Shown: positions 51,049 to 61,759 of the stretch, piece by piece
How the letters are laid out: each line of letters starts with the position of its first letter
Position numbering within the stretch: the stretch's first letter is position 1
Assembly (NCBI GenBank): GCA_024226935.1
Contig: JAAELK010000120.1
Coordinates: 79,024-143,023, forward strand
Length of the DNA: 64,000 nucleotides
DNA from: Desulfobacteraceae bacterium
Lineage (GTDB): Bacteria; Desulfobacterota; Desulfobacteria; Desulfobacterales; Desulfobacteraceae
Direction: 5' to 3'
Notes under the pieces: model-generated
Database searches by the model: none
Told to the model about the DNA's origin: nothing
Seen by the model: only the letters and a program-made list of their open reading frames with translations
Made by a program: the position numbers and the translations under genes

Positions 51049-54000
51049 TGAATCCGTTTAAAAAGGTAATTTCCTTTTTTTGCGCCCATCCCACGGCCGC
51101 CAACCTGCTCATGCTGATGTTCATCGCCCTGGGCCTGATTTCAGTCTTTGAACTGAAACGGGAAACATTTCCGGATTTTTCCGTTAATGCCGTGGAAATA
51201 ACCATCTCCTACCCCGGTGCCACGGCGGAAGATGTGGAAACATCGGTGTGTCAACGCGTTGAAGATGCCATTGACAGCGTAACAAATGTATCTGAAATCC
51301 AAAGCACGGCCATGGAAAATCAAGGCACCATTGTAGTTGAGATGATAGAAGGGGGTGATATCATGGAATTTTTTAATGATATCAAAACCGAGGTGGATGC
51401 CATCAATGATTTTCCTGAACAAGTGGAAGATATAATAGTCAAACGGATGAACCGCACGGACCCTGTGGTATCCGTAGCTGTGACAGGCCCCATGACCCCA
51501 CTGCATTTAAAATTATATTGCAAAGAACTCAAAGACCGTCTCAAGGCACTGGACCTGATCTCCCAGGTAGAAATATCCGGCTTTTCCGATCATGAATTTT
51601 TAATTGAGATCCCCCTTTATAATATGATGCGTATGGGTCTATCCATCGCAGATATTAAAAAAGTTGTTTCTTCTCAAAGTTTAGACTTGCCGGCCGGAAC
51701 ACTGGAAACACGGGATGCCGATATATTAATCCGGTTTTCTGAAGAAAGAAAAACCGTTCAAGAATTAAAAAATATAGTTGTGGTGTCCGAAAAAACCGGG
51801 TCACAAATCCGTCTGGGAGATATTGCCAAAATTTATGACCAATTCCAGAATAAAGAAAATCAAATTTTATTTGATGGAAAACGAGCCGGGTTGATTCAAA
51901 TTAATAAATCCAAATCCGAAGATGCCCTGAAAATCCTGGATACAGTTACCACCTTTTTTGAAAAAGAACGATCCCTTGCCCCACCTGGGATTTGTTTTAC
52001 CATCACCCAGAATGTTTCCAAGGTGGTTCGAGACCGTCTCACAATGCTTACGGTAAATGGAATACAAGGGTTAATTCTTGTATTTTTGGCCATGCTTCTT
52101 TTTTTTCCTTTTAATTTTTCCTTCTGGGTTGCCATGGGACTTCCGGTCTCTTTTCTGCTCACCTTCTTTTTTATGGATTATCTAGGTCTTTCCCTGAACA
52201 TGCTTTCCATGGTCGGGCTGCTGATAGGGCTTGGCCTGCTCATGGATGATGCCATTGTTATTGCTGAAAATATTGCCGCCCACCTGGAAAAAGGCAAAAC
52301 AAGCTTTAGTGCCACCGTGGACGGCATCTCTGAGGTCGCTGCCGGCGTATTTTCTTCATTTTTAACCACCCTTTTTATTTTTGGTGCCCTGGCCTTGGGC
52401 ATGAAAGGTGAAATCGGTAAAGTCCTTTATGCGATTCCAGTAGTTCTGATCCTGACCCTTTCCATCAGTTTGTTAGAAGCCTTTTTCATTCTTCCCAATC
52501 ATCTGGCCCATTCCCTGAAAGGAAAAAAGCGAACAAAAAACCGATTCCGGCAAAAAATTGATCAAACCATGGACTGGATCCGGGAAAACCTTGTAGGACG
52601 GTTTGTGGATAAAGCAATCAATTATCGGTATCTTTTTGTTGGAGTGGTAATCTTTACTTTTATCGCCGCCATTTCAATGATTGTCGGCGGACATCTGAAG
52701 GTCAGAGCCTTTCCAAAAATAGAAGGCGATGTACTCCAGGCTCGAATCCTTTTTCCCCAGGGCACTCCCCTGGAAAGGACCCGGATATATGTGGATCAAT
52801 GTGTTGCCGGAGCCCAGGAGATGAACAACGAACTTACTGCTCTGCAACCAGGAAAAGCCAGCCTTATCCAGCACACAAGTGTCATTTACAACCTGAACGC
52901 AGATGCCAAAGAAAACGGCCCCCACGTAGCCACCATTTCCCTGGACCTGCTCAACGCCGAAAACAGATCAGGTACCATGGATGATATCATTGCCAAATGG
53001 CGAACCCTGACAGGAGATATTCCGGATGCCATTGCCATTGCCTATAAAGAACCCACCATCGGCCCAGGAGGCCTCCCCATTGAAATCCGACTCACGGGAT
53101 CAAATTTAGATGATTTAAAATTTGCATCTGTAAAACTTATCAACTGGCTCTATGGGTACAAAGGAGTAGCAGATCTCTATGATGACCTGCGACCCGGAAA
53201 ACCCGAAATTCAGATAAAACTCAAACAAGGAGCCAAAACCAGGGGATTTAATGCCGAAATGGTTTCAAACCAACTTCGGGCAGCTTTTTATGGTACCACT
53301 GCAAGTGAAATCATTGTCAGGGAAGAATCCTATGAAGTTAACCTGAAGCTTACCAATACGGACAGAAAAAGTATTTCCAGTCTGGAAGATTTTTATCTCA
53401 TAGACAGCAATGGAGAACGAATACCCCTGAGCACTATAGCTACCATCACCCACACCCGGGGGTATTCGGGTATCAGGCGGGTAAATTCCCAGCGTACCGT
53501 TACCATCACAGGAGATGTGGATACCAGGTTAGCCAATGCAGCAGAAATTATCACAGACACAAAAACCAAGTTCATCCCCAAATTACAAAAGCTGTTTCCA
53601 AATATCACCCTGGTGCTGGAAGGCCAGGAAAAAGAGATGCAAACCTCCATGGGGGGCATGGCCAAAGCCCTCGGCATTGGAATTTTCGGAATATTTTGTC
53701 TCTTAAGCTTCCAGTTCAGATCCTATCAGGAACCCCTTGTAATCATGGTGAGTATCCCCTTTGCATTCATCGGTGTCATTGCAGGTCACATGCTCATGGG
53801 ACTGGATCTTTCCATGCCAAGCTTCATGGGATTTATTTCACTGGCAGGCATTGTGGTCAATGATTCCATTCTTTTAGTAAGTCTTATCAAGCAGCACACA
53901 GCCATGGGAGAAAGCGTAGCCCAGGCTGGAAAACTTGCCGCAAGAAACAGGTTTCGGGCAGTTTTTCTTACCTCTGTGACCACCATTGCAGGACTGTTGC

Positions 54001-54158
54001 CCCTTCTTGCCGAAAGATCTATGCAAGCCCAGATCCTGATTCCCCTTGCCTGTTCCATTGTATTCGGTCTGCTCATGTCCACCCTGCTGGTACTGGTGAT
54101 GGTACCCTGCCTCTATGCCATACTGGCAGATTTCAATCTGATTCGATCAGAAAAATAA
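51048..54158 (+). CDS. RND-family efflux permease
   Basis: Of 1036 aa, with the RND plan of 12 helices and two large periplasmic loops. TM1 region AANLLMLMFIALGL, porter-domain SYPGATAEDVETSV near residue 52, TM4 charged motif GLLMDDAIVIAENIA near 400, and the second-half GIVVNDSILLVSLIKQH near 945. The double Asp in TM4 suggests proton-driven transport. It belongs to the HAE/SwrC-like group rather than heavy-metal CusA (no Met-rich pairs noticed). Substrate unknown. Confidence 0.95.
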   Translation: MNPFKKVISFFCAHPTAANLLMLMFIALGLISVFELKRETFPDFSVNAVEITISYPGATAEDVETSVCQRVEDAIDSVTNVSEIQSTAMENQGTIVVEMIEGGDIMEFFNDIKTEVDAINDFPEQVEDIIVKRMNRTDPVVSVAVTGPMTPLHLKLYCKELKDRLKALDLISQVEISGFSDHEFLIEIPLYNMMRMGLSIADIKKVVSSQSLDLPAGTLETRDADILIRFSEERKTVQELKNIVVVSEKTGSQIRLGDIAKIYDQFQNKENQILFDGKRAGLIQINKSKSEDALKILDTVTTFFEKERSLAPPGICFTITQNVSKVVRDRLTMLTVNGIQGLILVFLAMLLFFPFNFSFWVAMGLPVSFLLTFFFMDYLGLSLNMLSMVGLLIGLGLLMDDAIVIAENIAAHLEKGKTSFSATVDGISEVAAGVFSSFLTTLFIFGALALGMKGEIGKVLYAIPVVLILTLSISLLEAFFILPNHLAHSLKGKKRTKNRFRQKIDQTMDWIRENLVGRFVDKAINYRYLFVGVVIFTFIAAISMIVGGHLKVRAFPKIEGDVLQARILFPQGTPLERTRIYVDQCVAGAQEMNNELTALQPGKASLIQHTSVIYNLNADAKENGPHVATISLDLLNAENRSGTMDDIIAKWRTLTGDIPDAIAIAYKEPTIGPGGLPIEIRLTGSNLDDLKFASVKLINWLYGYKGVADLYDDLRPGKPEIQIKLKQGAKTRGFNAEMVSNQLRAAFYGTTASEIIVREESYEVNLKLTNTDRKSISSLEDFYLIDSNGERIPLSTIATITHTRGYSGIRRVNSQRTVTITGDVDTRLANAAEIITDTKTKFIPKLQKLFPNITLVLEGQEKEMQTSMGGMAKALGIGIFGIFCLLSFQFRSYQEPLVIMVSIPFAFIGVIAGHMLMGLDLSMPSFMGFISLAGIVVNDSILLVSLIKQHTAMGESVAQAGKLAARNRFRAVFLTSVTTIAGLLPLLAERSMQAQILIPLACSIVFGLLMSTLLVLVMVPCLYAILADFNLIRSEK

Positions 54159-54184
54159 TAACTATTATCAATAGCTACGATTTA

Positions 54185-55867
54185 TCATTTGCCTTCCAGA
54201 GGCAGGCAAATGATAAAATTTGCTCCAAAACCAGGGGTGGAAGTCACACTAATTTCACCTCCGTGGTTTTCGGTGATAATAAAATAGGAGACAGAAAGGC
54301 CAAGCCCTGTACCTACCCCCACAGGCTTGGTGGTATAAAATGGATCAAACACCCGTTTAAGAACATTATTATCCATTCCAGGGCCATTATCTTTTATTTC
54401 CATATAAACCATGTTTTGATTCTCTTCTTCCCCTATTCTGATGATAAACTCAGGCTCAATGATCCCTGCGGTCTGCATAGCCTGGGCACCATTGCGCAAA
54501 ATATTCAACAAAACCTGCTGAATTTTAGCGGCATCACAGGGTACGGGGGGAATATTGTCTTCATATTCCTTTAAAATTCGAATTGTCTTGAAATCATAAT
54601 GTTTTTTGAGATCAAAATCTGTAATTGCCAGTTCCAAAGTTTTATCCATAAGTTCGGACAGAAAATGGGAAGATCTCCGATCATCACTCTTCCGGGCAAA
54701 ACTGAGCATATTTGCAATAATAGCCGCCATCCTACGGCCCGTTTCATTAATGGCCTTAATCATAGCCGGTATCTGCCTTTTTTCCATATAGGTTTTTATA
54801 CTCTCCATATCAATACCGATTTGCCTGGCTACCTGTTGATTGGCAGGCAATTCACTATTTGTTAAGCGATTAATCAAGACATTGGCATTTTGTATCATTC
54901 CAGCCAGGGGATTATTGATCTCATGGGCCATGCCCGCTGCCAACCCTCCTACGGAAAGCATCTTTTCGTTCTGGATCATTATCTCTTCCATTTTCTTACG
55001 TTTGGTAATATCGTGGGCAACAAGGGTAGCTCCTATTAATTTCCCATTTTTATAAATATAATCATAGGTCAAAATCACAGATAATTTTTGACCATTTTTT
55101 TTTAAAACCGTATATTCCAGATTTGCTGGCATTTTTTTCCCGACAAGAAGTTGTTCAAATCCTTCCATGAAACGTTTTTTACTGTTATCGGACAAAATAT
55201 CCAGACAATGCATGGAGAAAAATTCTTCCTGTGAATACCCGGAGTAAACACACATGACCTTGTTCACATTAATAAATTTTCCCTTGATAAAATCGATCTC
55301 ACACATTCCCACAGGAGCACTGTTGAAAAGATATTTATATTTTTTTTCACTCTCCAACAACGCCGCCTCTGCCTCCTTGAGTTTAGTAATATCCCGGAGT
55401 GCTTCTATTGCACCTACCATGTTTCCCACACTGTCAAAAAGTGGGGATGCTTTTAGCCAAAGATACTTACCACCTCGAAAGTTTGGAAGAAACACCTCCG
55501 CTGTAAAACTACCATTTTCAGCTTCAACATGATCATAATTTTTCAGGATATCCGGATCTTGATCCATAATCAAATCAATTAATATTTGTCTGCAAGTTCC
55601 CCAGAAAGGAACAGAATAGGCATTATTTCCCTGACCTATCATCCTTTCTTTCGGAATACCTGTCATCTCTTCAAGGGCCCGGTTCCATGCAACTATTTTT
55701 TTATTTTTATCAATGACAAAGGTTGGATCAGGCAGATATTGGACAATATCCTTGAACGGGAAAAGACCAACCGGAGACTGCTCTTCCACACATTTTTCGA
55801 AAAGAATATCTTGTCCAATTTTTTTGACTCTTTCTTCCGCCTTTGGATAGGTTGGTTTCATAATCAT
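54185..55867 (-). CDS. PAS-domain sensor histidine kinase
   Basis: Of 560 aa and soluble. First PAS at about residues 40-160 (YLPDPTFVIDKNKKIVAWNRA), second PAS at about 175-300 (LFNSAPVGMCEIDF). DHp with phospho-His in GMAHEINNPLAGM near 327 and HATPase with N box (LRNGAQAM), DNGPGM and GTGLGLSVS. No membrane helix is visible, so it senses a cytoplasmic signal. ATG at 55867 lies 11 nt after GGAGG; in-frame starts up to TTG 55936 are possible. It is divergent from the REC-HD-GYP gene, a plausible partner. Confidence 0.92.
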   Translation of the reverse strand: MIMKPTYPKAEERVKKIGQDILFEKCVEEQSPVGLFPFKDIVQYLPDPTFVIDKNKKIVAWNRALEEMTGIPKERMIGQGNNAYSVPFWGTCRQILIDLIMDQDPDILKNYDHVEAENGSFTAEVFLPNFRGGKYLWLKASPLFDSVGNMVGAIEALRDITKLKEAEAALLESEKKYKYLFNSAPVGMCEIDFIKGKFINVNKVMCVYSGYSQEEFFSMHCLDILSDNSKKRFMEGFEQLLVGKKMPANLEYTVLKKNGQKLSVILTYDYIYKNGKLIGATLVAHDITKRKKMEEIMIQNEKMLSVGGLAAGMAHEINNPLAGMIQNANVLINRLTNSELPANQQVARQIGIDMESIKTYMEKRQIPAMIKAINETGRRMAAIIANMLSFARKSDDRRSSHFLSELMDKTLELAITDFDLKKHYDFKTIRILKEYEDNIPPVPCDAAKIQQVLLNILRNGAQAMQTAGIIEPEFIIRIGEEENQNMVYMEIKDNGPGMDNNVLKRVFDPFYTTKPVGVGTGLGLSVSYFIITENHGGEISVTSTPGFGANFIICLPLEGK

Positions 55868-56059
55868 AAAAAAATAAGCCTCCATATTTACAATATTTTT
55901 TAAGACGGTAAAATTATTTTTTGACTTTGAAGCCAAATTTGATAAAATAGATTTATCATGATTGAATGAATGTACCCCTTACTATTCAAATTGACCAGTC
56001 TTAATTCACGATGAAATTCCATTTCCCTTTAATTCACTATCATAATTAGGAATAAAAAG

Positions 56060-57154
56060 ATGGAAAAGAAAAACCGAATTTTGATTGTTGATGATAATGA
56101 CAGTATCAGACGAGTACTCCAATCTATGCTGGAAAGCCTCGGATATGAAACTGAGACTGCCAGTGACGGCTTTGAGGCGTTATCAAAACTTGTCTTCGAT
56201 ATTGATTTAATATTAATGGATATCCTCATGCCGGGAATGGACGGGTTCCAGGTGGTGGAAGCAATACGCGACCAACCTGCATATAAAGACATACCCATCA
56301 TCATGGTAACCGGCCTTAACACCCGGGAAGACAAAGTTAAAGCCGTAAAAGTCGGAGCAAATGATTTTATTTCCAAACCCATTGATATGACGGAAATCAA
56401 GGTAAGAACCACTTCCCTATTAAAAATGAAAAAAGCCCAGGACGATTTAAAGCACCACCACAAAGAACTGGAAAAAATTGTTCGCCAGCGAACCACGGCA
56501 TTGCGCGAATCAATGCAGGATGTGGTAAAAACCCAACGTCAACTCCAGAACGCACACATGGAAACAATTCATAGACTCGTTGTAGCAGCAGAATTCAAGG
56601 ATATTGGAACGGCAACCCACATAAAACGAATGAGCCATTTTTCTGCAATGCTGGCAAAATTAATCAAACTTTCACCAAGTGAGATTGAAATGATTCTCCA
56701 TGCAAGTCCATTGCATGACATCGGAAAGATAGGAACCCCTGAAAATATTTTGCTCAAACCCGGAAAATTAAACAAACCGGAATTGAATCTGATACAACAG
56801 CATCCGATTATAGGAAGCCAGATCCTTACGGCTTCCAATTCAACTCTCTTGCAAACAGGAGAAATAATTGCCATCAGCCACCATGAAAAATGGGATGGTA
56901 CAGGATATCCCCTTGGATTAAAAAATGAAAAAATACCTTTAAGCGGAAGAATCTGCGCCATTGCAGATGTTTTTGATGCACTAACAAGTGTTCGCCCCTA
57001 CAAAAATGCATATTCCAATGACAAAGCCCTGAAAATTATGGAAAGTGGGACAGGCAAGCATTTTGATCCGCAACTTTTTGCCCTGTTCACGGACAATATG
57101 AAAGAGGTGAAAGATATCCAGCAAAGATATACTATCATACCATCAAAAAAATAA
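56060..57154 (+). CDS. Response regulator with HD-GYP c-di-GMP phosphodiesterase domain
   Basis: Of 364 aa. The receiver has Asp in LILMDILMPGMDG near residue 54 and Lys in FISKPIDM near 107. A coiled linker (about 115-170) leads to the HD-GYP domain: HDIGKIGTPENILLKPGKL near 218, HPIIGSQI near 250, and HHEKWDGTGYPLGL near 273 with the GYP triplet intact. It probably degrades c-di-GMP under control of a kinase such as the divergent PAS kinase next door; that pairing is inferred from position. Confidence 0.94.
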   Translation: MEKKNRILIVDDNDSIRRVLQSMLESLGYETETASDGFEALSKLVFDIDLILMDILMPGMDGFQVVEAIRDQPAYKDIPIIMVTGLNTREDKVKAVKVGANDFISKPIDMTEIKVRTTSLLKMKKAQDDLKHHHKELEKIVRQRTTALRESMQDVVKTQRQLQNAHMETIHRLVVAAEFKDIGTATHIKRMSHFSAMLAKLIKLSPSEIEMILHASPLHDIGKIGTPENILLKPGKLNKPELNLIQQHPIIGSQILTASNSTLLQTGEIIAISHHEKWDGTGYPLGLKNEKIPLSGRICAIADVFDALTSVRPYKNAYSNDKALKIMESGTGKHFDPQLFALFTDNMKEVKDIQQRYTIIPSKK

Positions 57155-57259
57155 AAAAAGATTCCTATCTTCCTTGCCCAAGAAAAACAATCTTTTGTAA
57201 TTACTGCAACCAGGTCTTTTCCCAGTTCAAGATACTGTTTGCAACACACCAACTGACTA

Positions 57260-58060
57260 TCATGGGTTATTTTTTTTGGAAGCATCCAGTTTGAAAGCAT
57301 CCGATTTAGAAGCATTCAGGGCAAAACCAAGATTAGCTCCATGGGTTTCCCTGTAAAATTGCGTCATGGGTTCAAAGACCCCGGGGTCTTTTCCTGCTGA
57401 TAAATCTTGCAAATAGGCAATGTTACGCTGGATAATCTTACGCCCCCCCATATCACCGTGGGCAGGAATAACTGTTTTAACCCCGGGGTCACTCTCCCAA
57501 CGCTGCAATCTTGTAATCCACCGAAAAAGCGGGCTCTGTTTTTCCAGGCAGGGAAAGGGAGTTTCCACGGTATCCCCCATGAATAAGATGCCATATTGCT
57601 CCAAAAATACAACAATGGAATCCTGAGTATGACCGGGTAAATGATAAAACCTTAATGTCAAAGATCCCAAATCAAGGCAAAATTCATCTTGGAATGTTTC
57701 ATTGGGAGGAACCAATTGCACTCCATTCCACCTGGCAGGTTCCACCAATTGTTTTTCATGGAGTGTCACAGGCACATCTGTATTAAAACGTTCCAAACAG
57801 GCGGTGTGAGCGATAATTCTGGCATCTTCCCAGATCAATCCCCCCGTTCCCCATATATGATCCCAATCCGCATGGGTGTAAACTATAATTAATGCCCGTC
57901 CCTGGATCAAAGTCGATAAAGTTTCCATGTCACGGGGATGGGAAAGAGTGTCCAGTACAACTACCTTCTTGTCCCCACAAATAACTGCCCCCCGTACATT
58001 ATATCCATCCAATTCAACCTCGGTCAGCCACACCTGTTTATTAATTTTTCTTAGTTTCAT
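57260..58060 (-). CDS. Metallo-beta-lactamase-fold hydrolase
   Basis: Of 266 aa. The metal motif is THADWDHIWGTG near residue 64 (HxDxxDH variant with an inserted Trp and Ala), with later ligands in LPGHTQDSI, FMGDTVE and IPAHGD. Most like glyoxalase II-type or general MBL hydrolases; substrate unknown. The last residues are a short repeat, NASKSDAFKLDASK, encoded by 15-bp tandem DNA units at 57280-57324. ATG 58060 was chosen; a TTG 21 nt upstream is possible. Confidence 0.88.
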   Translation of the reverse strand: MKLRKINKQVWLTEVELDGYNVRGAVICGDKKVVVLDTLSHPRDMETLSTLIQGRALIIVYTHADWDHIWGTGGLIWEDARIIAHTACLERFNTDVPVTLHEKQLVEPARWNGVQLVPPNETFQDEFCLDLGSLTLRFYHLPGHTQDSIVVFLEQYGILFMGDTVETPFPCLEKQSPLFRWITRLQRWESDPGVKTVIPAHGDMGGRKIIQRNIAYLQDLSAGKDPGVFEPMTQFYRETHGANLGFALNASKSDAFKLDASKKNNP

Positions 58061-58344
58061 TAAATCAGGTATTCCCTTCAAGTTTAAACCCTTTTTGCTG
58101 CCTGACTAAAATTCATATCGTTAACTTAACATAATATAAATAAACATGGAATGGGATTGAATAAAATCCGACTTTGTGGTTAAGTAAATGTTATTCAAGT
58201 TAAAGTTTCCTGAAACTGTTTCTATTTTACTCATTTAAAATGATTCTTTACTTTATTCACAACCCATGGATAATAACCCCATGGAAAAGCAACCGAAATT
58301 TAAAAAAAAGTGCAGAACCTTAATCCAAAAATGGAGATTAAAAC

Positions 58345-59427
58345 ATGAAACAGTATCTTACCAAACTCGTATCATTTTTCTTTTTAATCCTCGCAACTAC
58401 CATCATTTCAAATGCCTGGGCCTTTGAAATAATCACGAAAGAGGATATCCGCCAGGGCAATGTTGTCAACGTTGATCTTATCAAAACAGCTGACAATGCC
58501 ATCATTCTTTTTGATTCATCAAGTTCAATGAATAAACCCTATAAAGACAGCGGCATATCACGATATGATATTGCAAAAATGACTTTAACTGAAAGAAATT
58601 CCTACCTGCCGGATCTGGGATATAATTTTGGTCTTTATCTTTATACCCCCTGGAAAGCTATTTATCCCATACAAAAATATGACAGGAATAAATTTGCCCA
58701 GGCCCTGGATACTCTTCCTAAAAAAGCAAGCAGCGGTACATTTTTGACGGATGGATTAAGACGATTAGATTCTATTCTTGCAAAACTTGAAGGCAAAACA
58801 TCTGTTTTTATCTACACAGATGGCAGCGATACCAATAGAGGAGGAGGTATGAAAACACCCTCTGATATTGCAGAAGAACTTGCAAAAAAATATAATGTCT
58901 GTTTTTATTTTATCAGCACGGCAGATGACTATTACAGCGATGCTCTTTTTACAAAAAAATATAATTTTTGCTCCAGAGTGATTGGATTCGACAATTTTAT
59001 TGCTAACCCCATGTATAATTCAGAAGCCCTTTTCACGGTTAAAGCCACCAAGGATATTATCACCGTGACAGATAAAAAAGTGGTGGGCATCAAAACGAAA
59101 AATTTTTTATTTAATTTTGATAAAAGTGAGCTTTCCCAGGATGCAAAGGACAGACTCCAGATCCTGGCCGCATTTTTAAAGAAAAATCCAACCGCATTTG
59201 CAGCTTTGGCGGGCCACACAGACAATACCGGAACAAAAAAGTACAATTTGGGATTGTCAAAAAGACGGATTGAAGCCGTTGCAAATTACCTGATTAAAAA
59301 TTTGAAGGTGGCTAAATCCCAGATTGTAATGTTCTGGTTTGGCCAACTCAATCCTGTTGCCGACAATACCACCCGGGAAGGCCGGATGCAAAACCGCAGG
59401 GTTGAGATCCTTGTAGGCGGCATGTAA
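58345..59427 (+). CDS. Secreted VWA-domain / OmpA-domain protein
   Basis: Of 360 aa. Signal peptide with cleavage after NAWA near residue 29. A von Willebrand A-like domain at about 50-200 has a MIDAS-like DSSSSMN motif (DxSxS) and TDGSD further on. The C-terminal OmpA domain (about 250-360: FNFDKSELSQDAKDRLQ, GHTDNTGTKKYNLGLSKRR, MQNRRVEI) should bind peptidoglycan. It is likely periplasmic or tethered to the wall. A strong terminator follows. Confidence 0.92.
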   Translation: MKQYLTKLVSFFFLILATTIISNAWAFEIITKEDIRQGNVVNVDLIKTADNAIILFDSSSSMNKPYKDSGISRYDIAKMTLTERNSYLPDLGYNFGLYLYTPWKAIYPIQKYDRNKFAQALDTLPKKASSGTFLTDGLRRLDSILAKLEGKTSVFIYTDGSDTNRGGGMKTPSDIAEELAKKYNVCFYFISTADDYYSDALFTKKYNFCSRVIGFDNFIANPMYNSEALFTVKATKDIITVTDKKVVGIKTKNFLFNFDKSELSQDAKDRLQILAAFLKKNPTAFAALAGHTDNTGTKKYNLGLSKRRIEAVANYLIKNLKVAKSQIVMFWFGQLNPVADNTTREGRMQNRRVEILVGGM

Positions 59428-59451
59428 AACAATTGATCTCCACACAATTTC

Positions 59452-59496
59452 AAGTAAAGGCAAAACTTGTATCCTGTTTCGCCTTTACTTTTTTTT
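59452..59496 (+). terminator. Rho-independent terminator after the VWA-OmpA gene
   Basis: Exact 10-bp stem AAGTAAAGGC (59452-59461) / GCCTTTACTT (59481-59490) followed by an eight-base T run. The second copy of the 90-bp repeat begins where it ends. Confidence 0.9.
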
Positions 59497-59585
59497 ATAT
59501 GAAAAAACCAATCAACTTATCGGATTCTTTCATGTTTTGTTGTGGGCAAGCCGATGGAAGTCCGTGGGCGACCCATGGCCGTTAT
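59496..59585 (+). repeat. 90-bp dispersed repeat, copy 2
   Basis: Same length and strand as 32934-33023 with 80 of 90 bases identical and no gaps. It lies between two convergent genes, directly after the terminator of the VWA-OmpA gene and 11 bp before the antiporter stop. The arms ATCGG/CCGAT are kept, and the second hairpin becomes CCGTGGG/CCCATGG (a mismatch in copy 1 becomes a G-U pair here). The shared open frame reads SDSFMFCCGQAD and PWATHGRY. Confidence 0.75.
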
Positions 59586-59596
59586 ACCAATCAATC

Positions 59597-61549
59597 TCAC
59601 CCAGATAATTTTTTAAATTCATTGCGTTCCTGCTGGTTACCCACAACCGCTACCAGATCTTCTTTTTGAAAAAAATAATCTGCTTTGGGGTTTGAGTGAA
59701 ATATTTTTTCGCGCAAGATCCCCACAATTGATGCACCGGTTTTAGTACGGATGGCAGATTCTTTAATACTCTTACTAATAAGGGGGCTTAGAGGCGTGAG
59801 TTGTACCCATGAGATTTCCAACATATCTTTTATCTTATCAAGTTTTGTCAAAAGCTGATCCTGATTTGATTGATAAATCGGGGCATAACTCTGCTGACGC
59901 ACAGCATCTGTATATTGTTGAATAGCAATCACAGGAACTTCCAGGTGTAAAAGTGCCTGTCGGGCAATTTCCAAACCCGCCTCCATTTCCGGCAGTACAA
60001 CCATATATACCCCGATATCATATAATTGCCGGGTTTGATCCACCCCTTCAGCCCTAGCAATAATATGCAATGAAGGTTTCAGATGATGGGCATGTTTAAC
60101 GATGATCCGGGTGTTAATAACCGAAGGTGTTGTAATCAATAAAAGCCTTGCTGCCTTGATCGCTGAGACCTCGAGAACTGGGGGCTGGCTCATATCACCA
60201 TAGATCACGGGAAATTTTGCATTCTTACATTCCATCATCCTCTGATGATTCAATTCAATAATAACAAAGGGAAGCTCAAGTTTAGTCAATACCTGGGCAA
60301 TATGTTGACCCACATTACCGCCGCCGGCAATAATCACATGATCGTTAAGCCCGGAAGACGGTATATTTTCTGTCTGTAGAGGTTCATATTTAAACACCCG
60401 TTTTTTAAATTTATAGAGGGGAGCTGCCAGAGAAGAGGCAAATGGTGTCACCACCATACTCAAAACAGATATGGCCAACACAAGTGAATACATATTTTGA
60501 TCAATGGAATTGGTTTCGATTCCCACCCGGGCAAGGACAAAGGAAAATTCACCCACCTGGAACAGACCAAACCCGACGGCAATGGGGATAATATTAATAT
60601 ATCCAAATATCTTGGTTATTACATAAAAAATCGACCCCTTAAAAAGAGAGATGATCAATACAAGACCGATAATTTTCCCCCAATTTTCAAGAAAAAAAAC
60701 AGGATCGAGCAACATTCCCACCGAGGTAAAAAATAAAAGACCGAAAATATCCCTCAAAGGAATAATATCATTCAAGGCTTGATGCCCATAATCCGACTCA
60801 CTTAGAACCATTCCGGCAACAAAGGCACCAAAAGCAAAGGACAGTCCGAATAAATAAGTGGCATACCCTATACCAAGACCTATGGCTGTGATGGATAGAA
60901 TAAAAAGTTCCCGTGAATCCAATTGGGCAACATGCTTCAACAGCCAGGGCAAAAATTTTCTACCCGCGTAAAGCATCACCAGAATAAAGAGGATTGATTT
61001 GACTACTGCAATAGACACCAGGGACAGTCCCACACCCGGATTACTCAGCTGTGGAAGGATAATCATCATGGGAATAATGGTCAGATCCTGAACAATGAGC
61101 ATACCGATCATTACCCGGCTGGAAAGTGTCCCCACAAGTCCACGGCTCATAAGAGTCTTTAGTGTCACCATTGTGCTGGAAAGAGATATTAAAGCACCCA
61201 ACCACAATGAGCTAGCAAAAGACCAGCCCATATACCTGCCAAGACCGTAACCTACACCCATGGTCAAAAGAACCTGAATGGGCGTGCCGATCAGGGCAAT
61301 TTTCCGGACCGGCTTTAATTCTTTAAGGGAAAATTCCAGCCCCAATGCAAAAAGAAGCAGAGCAACCCCGATTTCTGCAAGAAGTTCAATCTCATGGGTA
61401 TCGCCAATGGTAATACCACTGGTATACGGCCCCACAACGATTCCGGCAAGGATATATCCCAGGATCAGGGGTTGCTTGAGTTTCTGGGCAATGAGCCCAC
61501 CAATCAAAGCGGCAACCATAATGATGACAATATCTGCTGCAACTCCCAT
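59597..61549 (-). CDS. Kef/CPA2-type monovalent cation:proton antiporter
   Basis: Of 650 aa. About 12 membrane helices form a Na_H_Exchanger/CPA2 domain (residues 1-385, with [14 protein letters not shown] and [17 protein letters not shown]), then an RCK/TrkA-N NAD-binding domain ([17 protein letters not shown] near 408), then a TrkA-C domain (about 560-645). This is the KefB/KefC-like plan: potassium or sodium efflux gated by nucleotide or redox ligands. No KefF/KefG partner is adjacent. Ribosome site GAGG lies before the ATG. Confidence 0.95.
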   Translation of the reverse strand: MGVAADIVIIMVAALIGGLIAQKLKQPLILGYILAGIVVGPYTSGITIGDTHEIELLAEIGVALLLFALGLEFSLKELKPVRKIALIGTPIQVLLTMGVGYGLGRYMGWSFASSLWLGALISLSSTMVTLKTLMSRGLVGTLSSRVMIGMLIVQDLTIIPMMIILPQLSNPGVGLSLVSIAVVKSILFILVMLYAGRKFLPWLLKHVAQLDSRELFILSITAIGLGIGYATYLFGLSFAFGAFVAGMVLSESDYGHQALNDIIPLRDIFGLLFFTSVGMLLDPVFFLENWGKIIGLVLIISLFKGSIFYVITKIFGYINIIPIAVGFGLFQVGEFSFVLARVGIETNSIDQNMYSLVLAISVLSMVVTPFASSLAAPLYKFKKRVFKYEPLQTENIPSSGLNDHVIIAGGGNVGQHIAQVLTKLELPFVIIELNHQRMMECKNAKFPVIYGDMSQPPVLEVSAIKAARLLLITTPSVINTRIIVKHAHHLKPSLHIIARAEGVDQTRQLYDIGVYMVVLPEMEAGLEIARQALLHLEVPVIAIQQYTDAVRQQSYAPIYQSNQDQLLTKLDKIKDMLEISWVQLTPLSPLISKSIKESAIRTKTGASIVGILREKIFHSNPKADYFFQKEDLVAVVGNQQERNEFKKLSG

Positions 61550-61684
61550 ATTTAAAACCTCACTTTCAAAAATCTGATTTTTAACTCAATTTATTCCCAG
61601 GCATATAAAAGGGCAATCCCGACCATCATAAATAAAAAACCTCGTTACCCTTGATAAATCAAGCAAATAGTCTATTTATGCAAA

Positions 61685-61713
61685 CAAAAAAACTATCTCA
61701 AAACGAGGTAGTT
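61685..61713 (-). terminator. Terminator of the glutaredoxin-like gene
   Basis: On the minus strand AACTACCTC pairs with GAGATAGTT (one G-U) around a GTTTT loop, followed by a run of T. It lies about 45 bp after the stop of the leftward glutaredoxin-like gene. Confidence 0.75.
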
Positions 61714-61759
61714 GTGTCTATAACACAAGGCGTATTACCATTCAAGAAAAGTTCTAGTT

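Noticed and set aside
57145..57205. AAAAGATT/AATCTTTT as a bidirectional terminator between the HD-GYP and MBL genes
   Set aside because: The loop is about 25 nt and the stem is A/T only, so it is too weak to call.
59433..59669. 78-codon open frame spanning repeat copy 2
   Set aside because: It runs through a terminator T tract and into the antiporter gene on the other strand; the copy-to-copy changes are mostly non-synonymous. Kept only as part of the repeat description.
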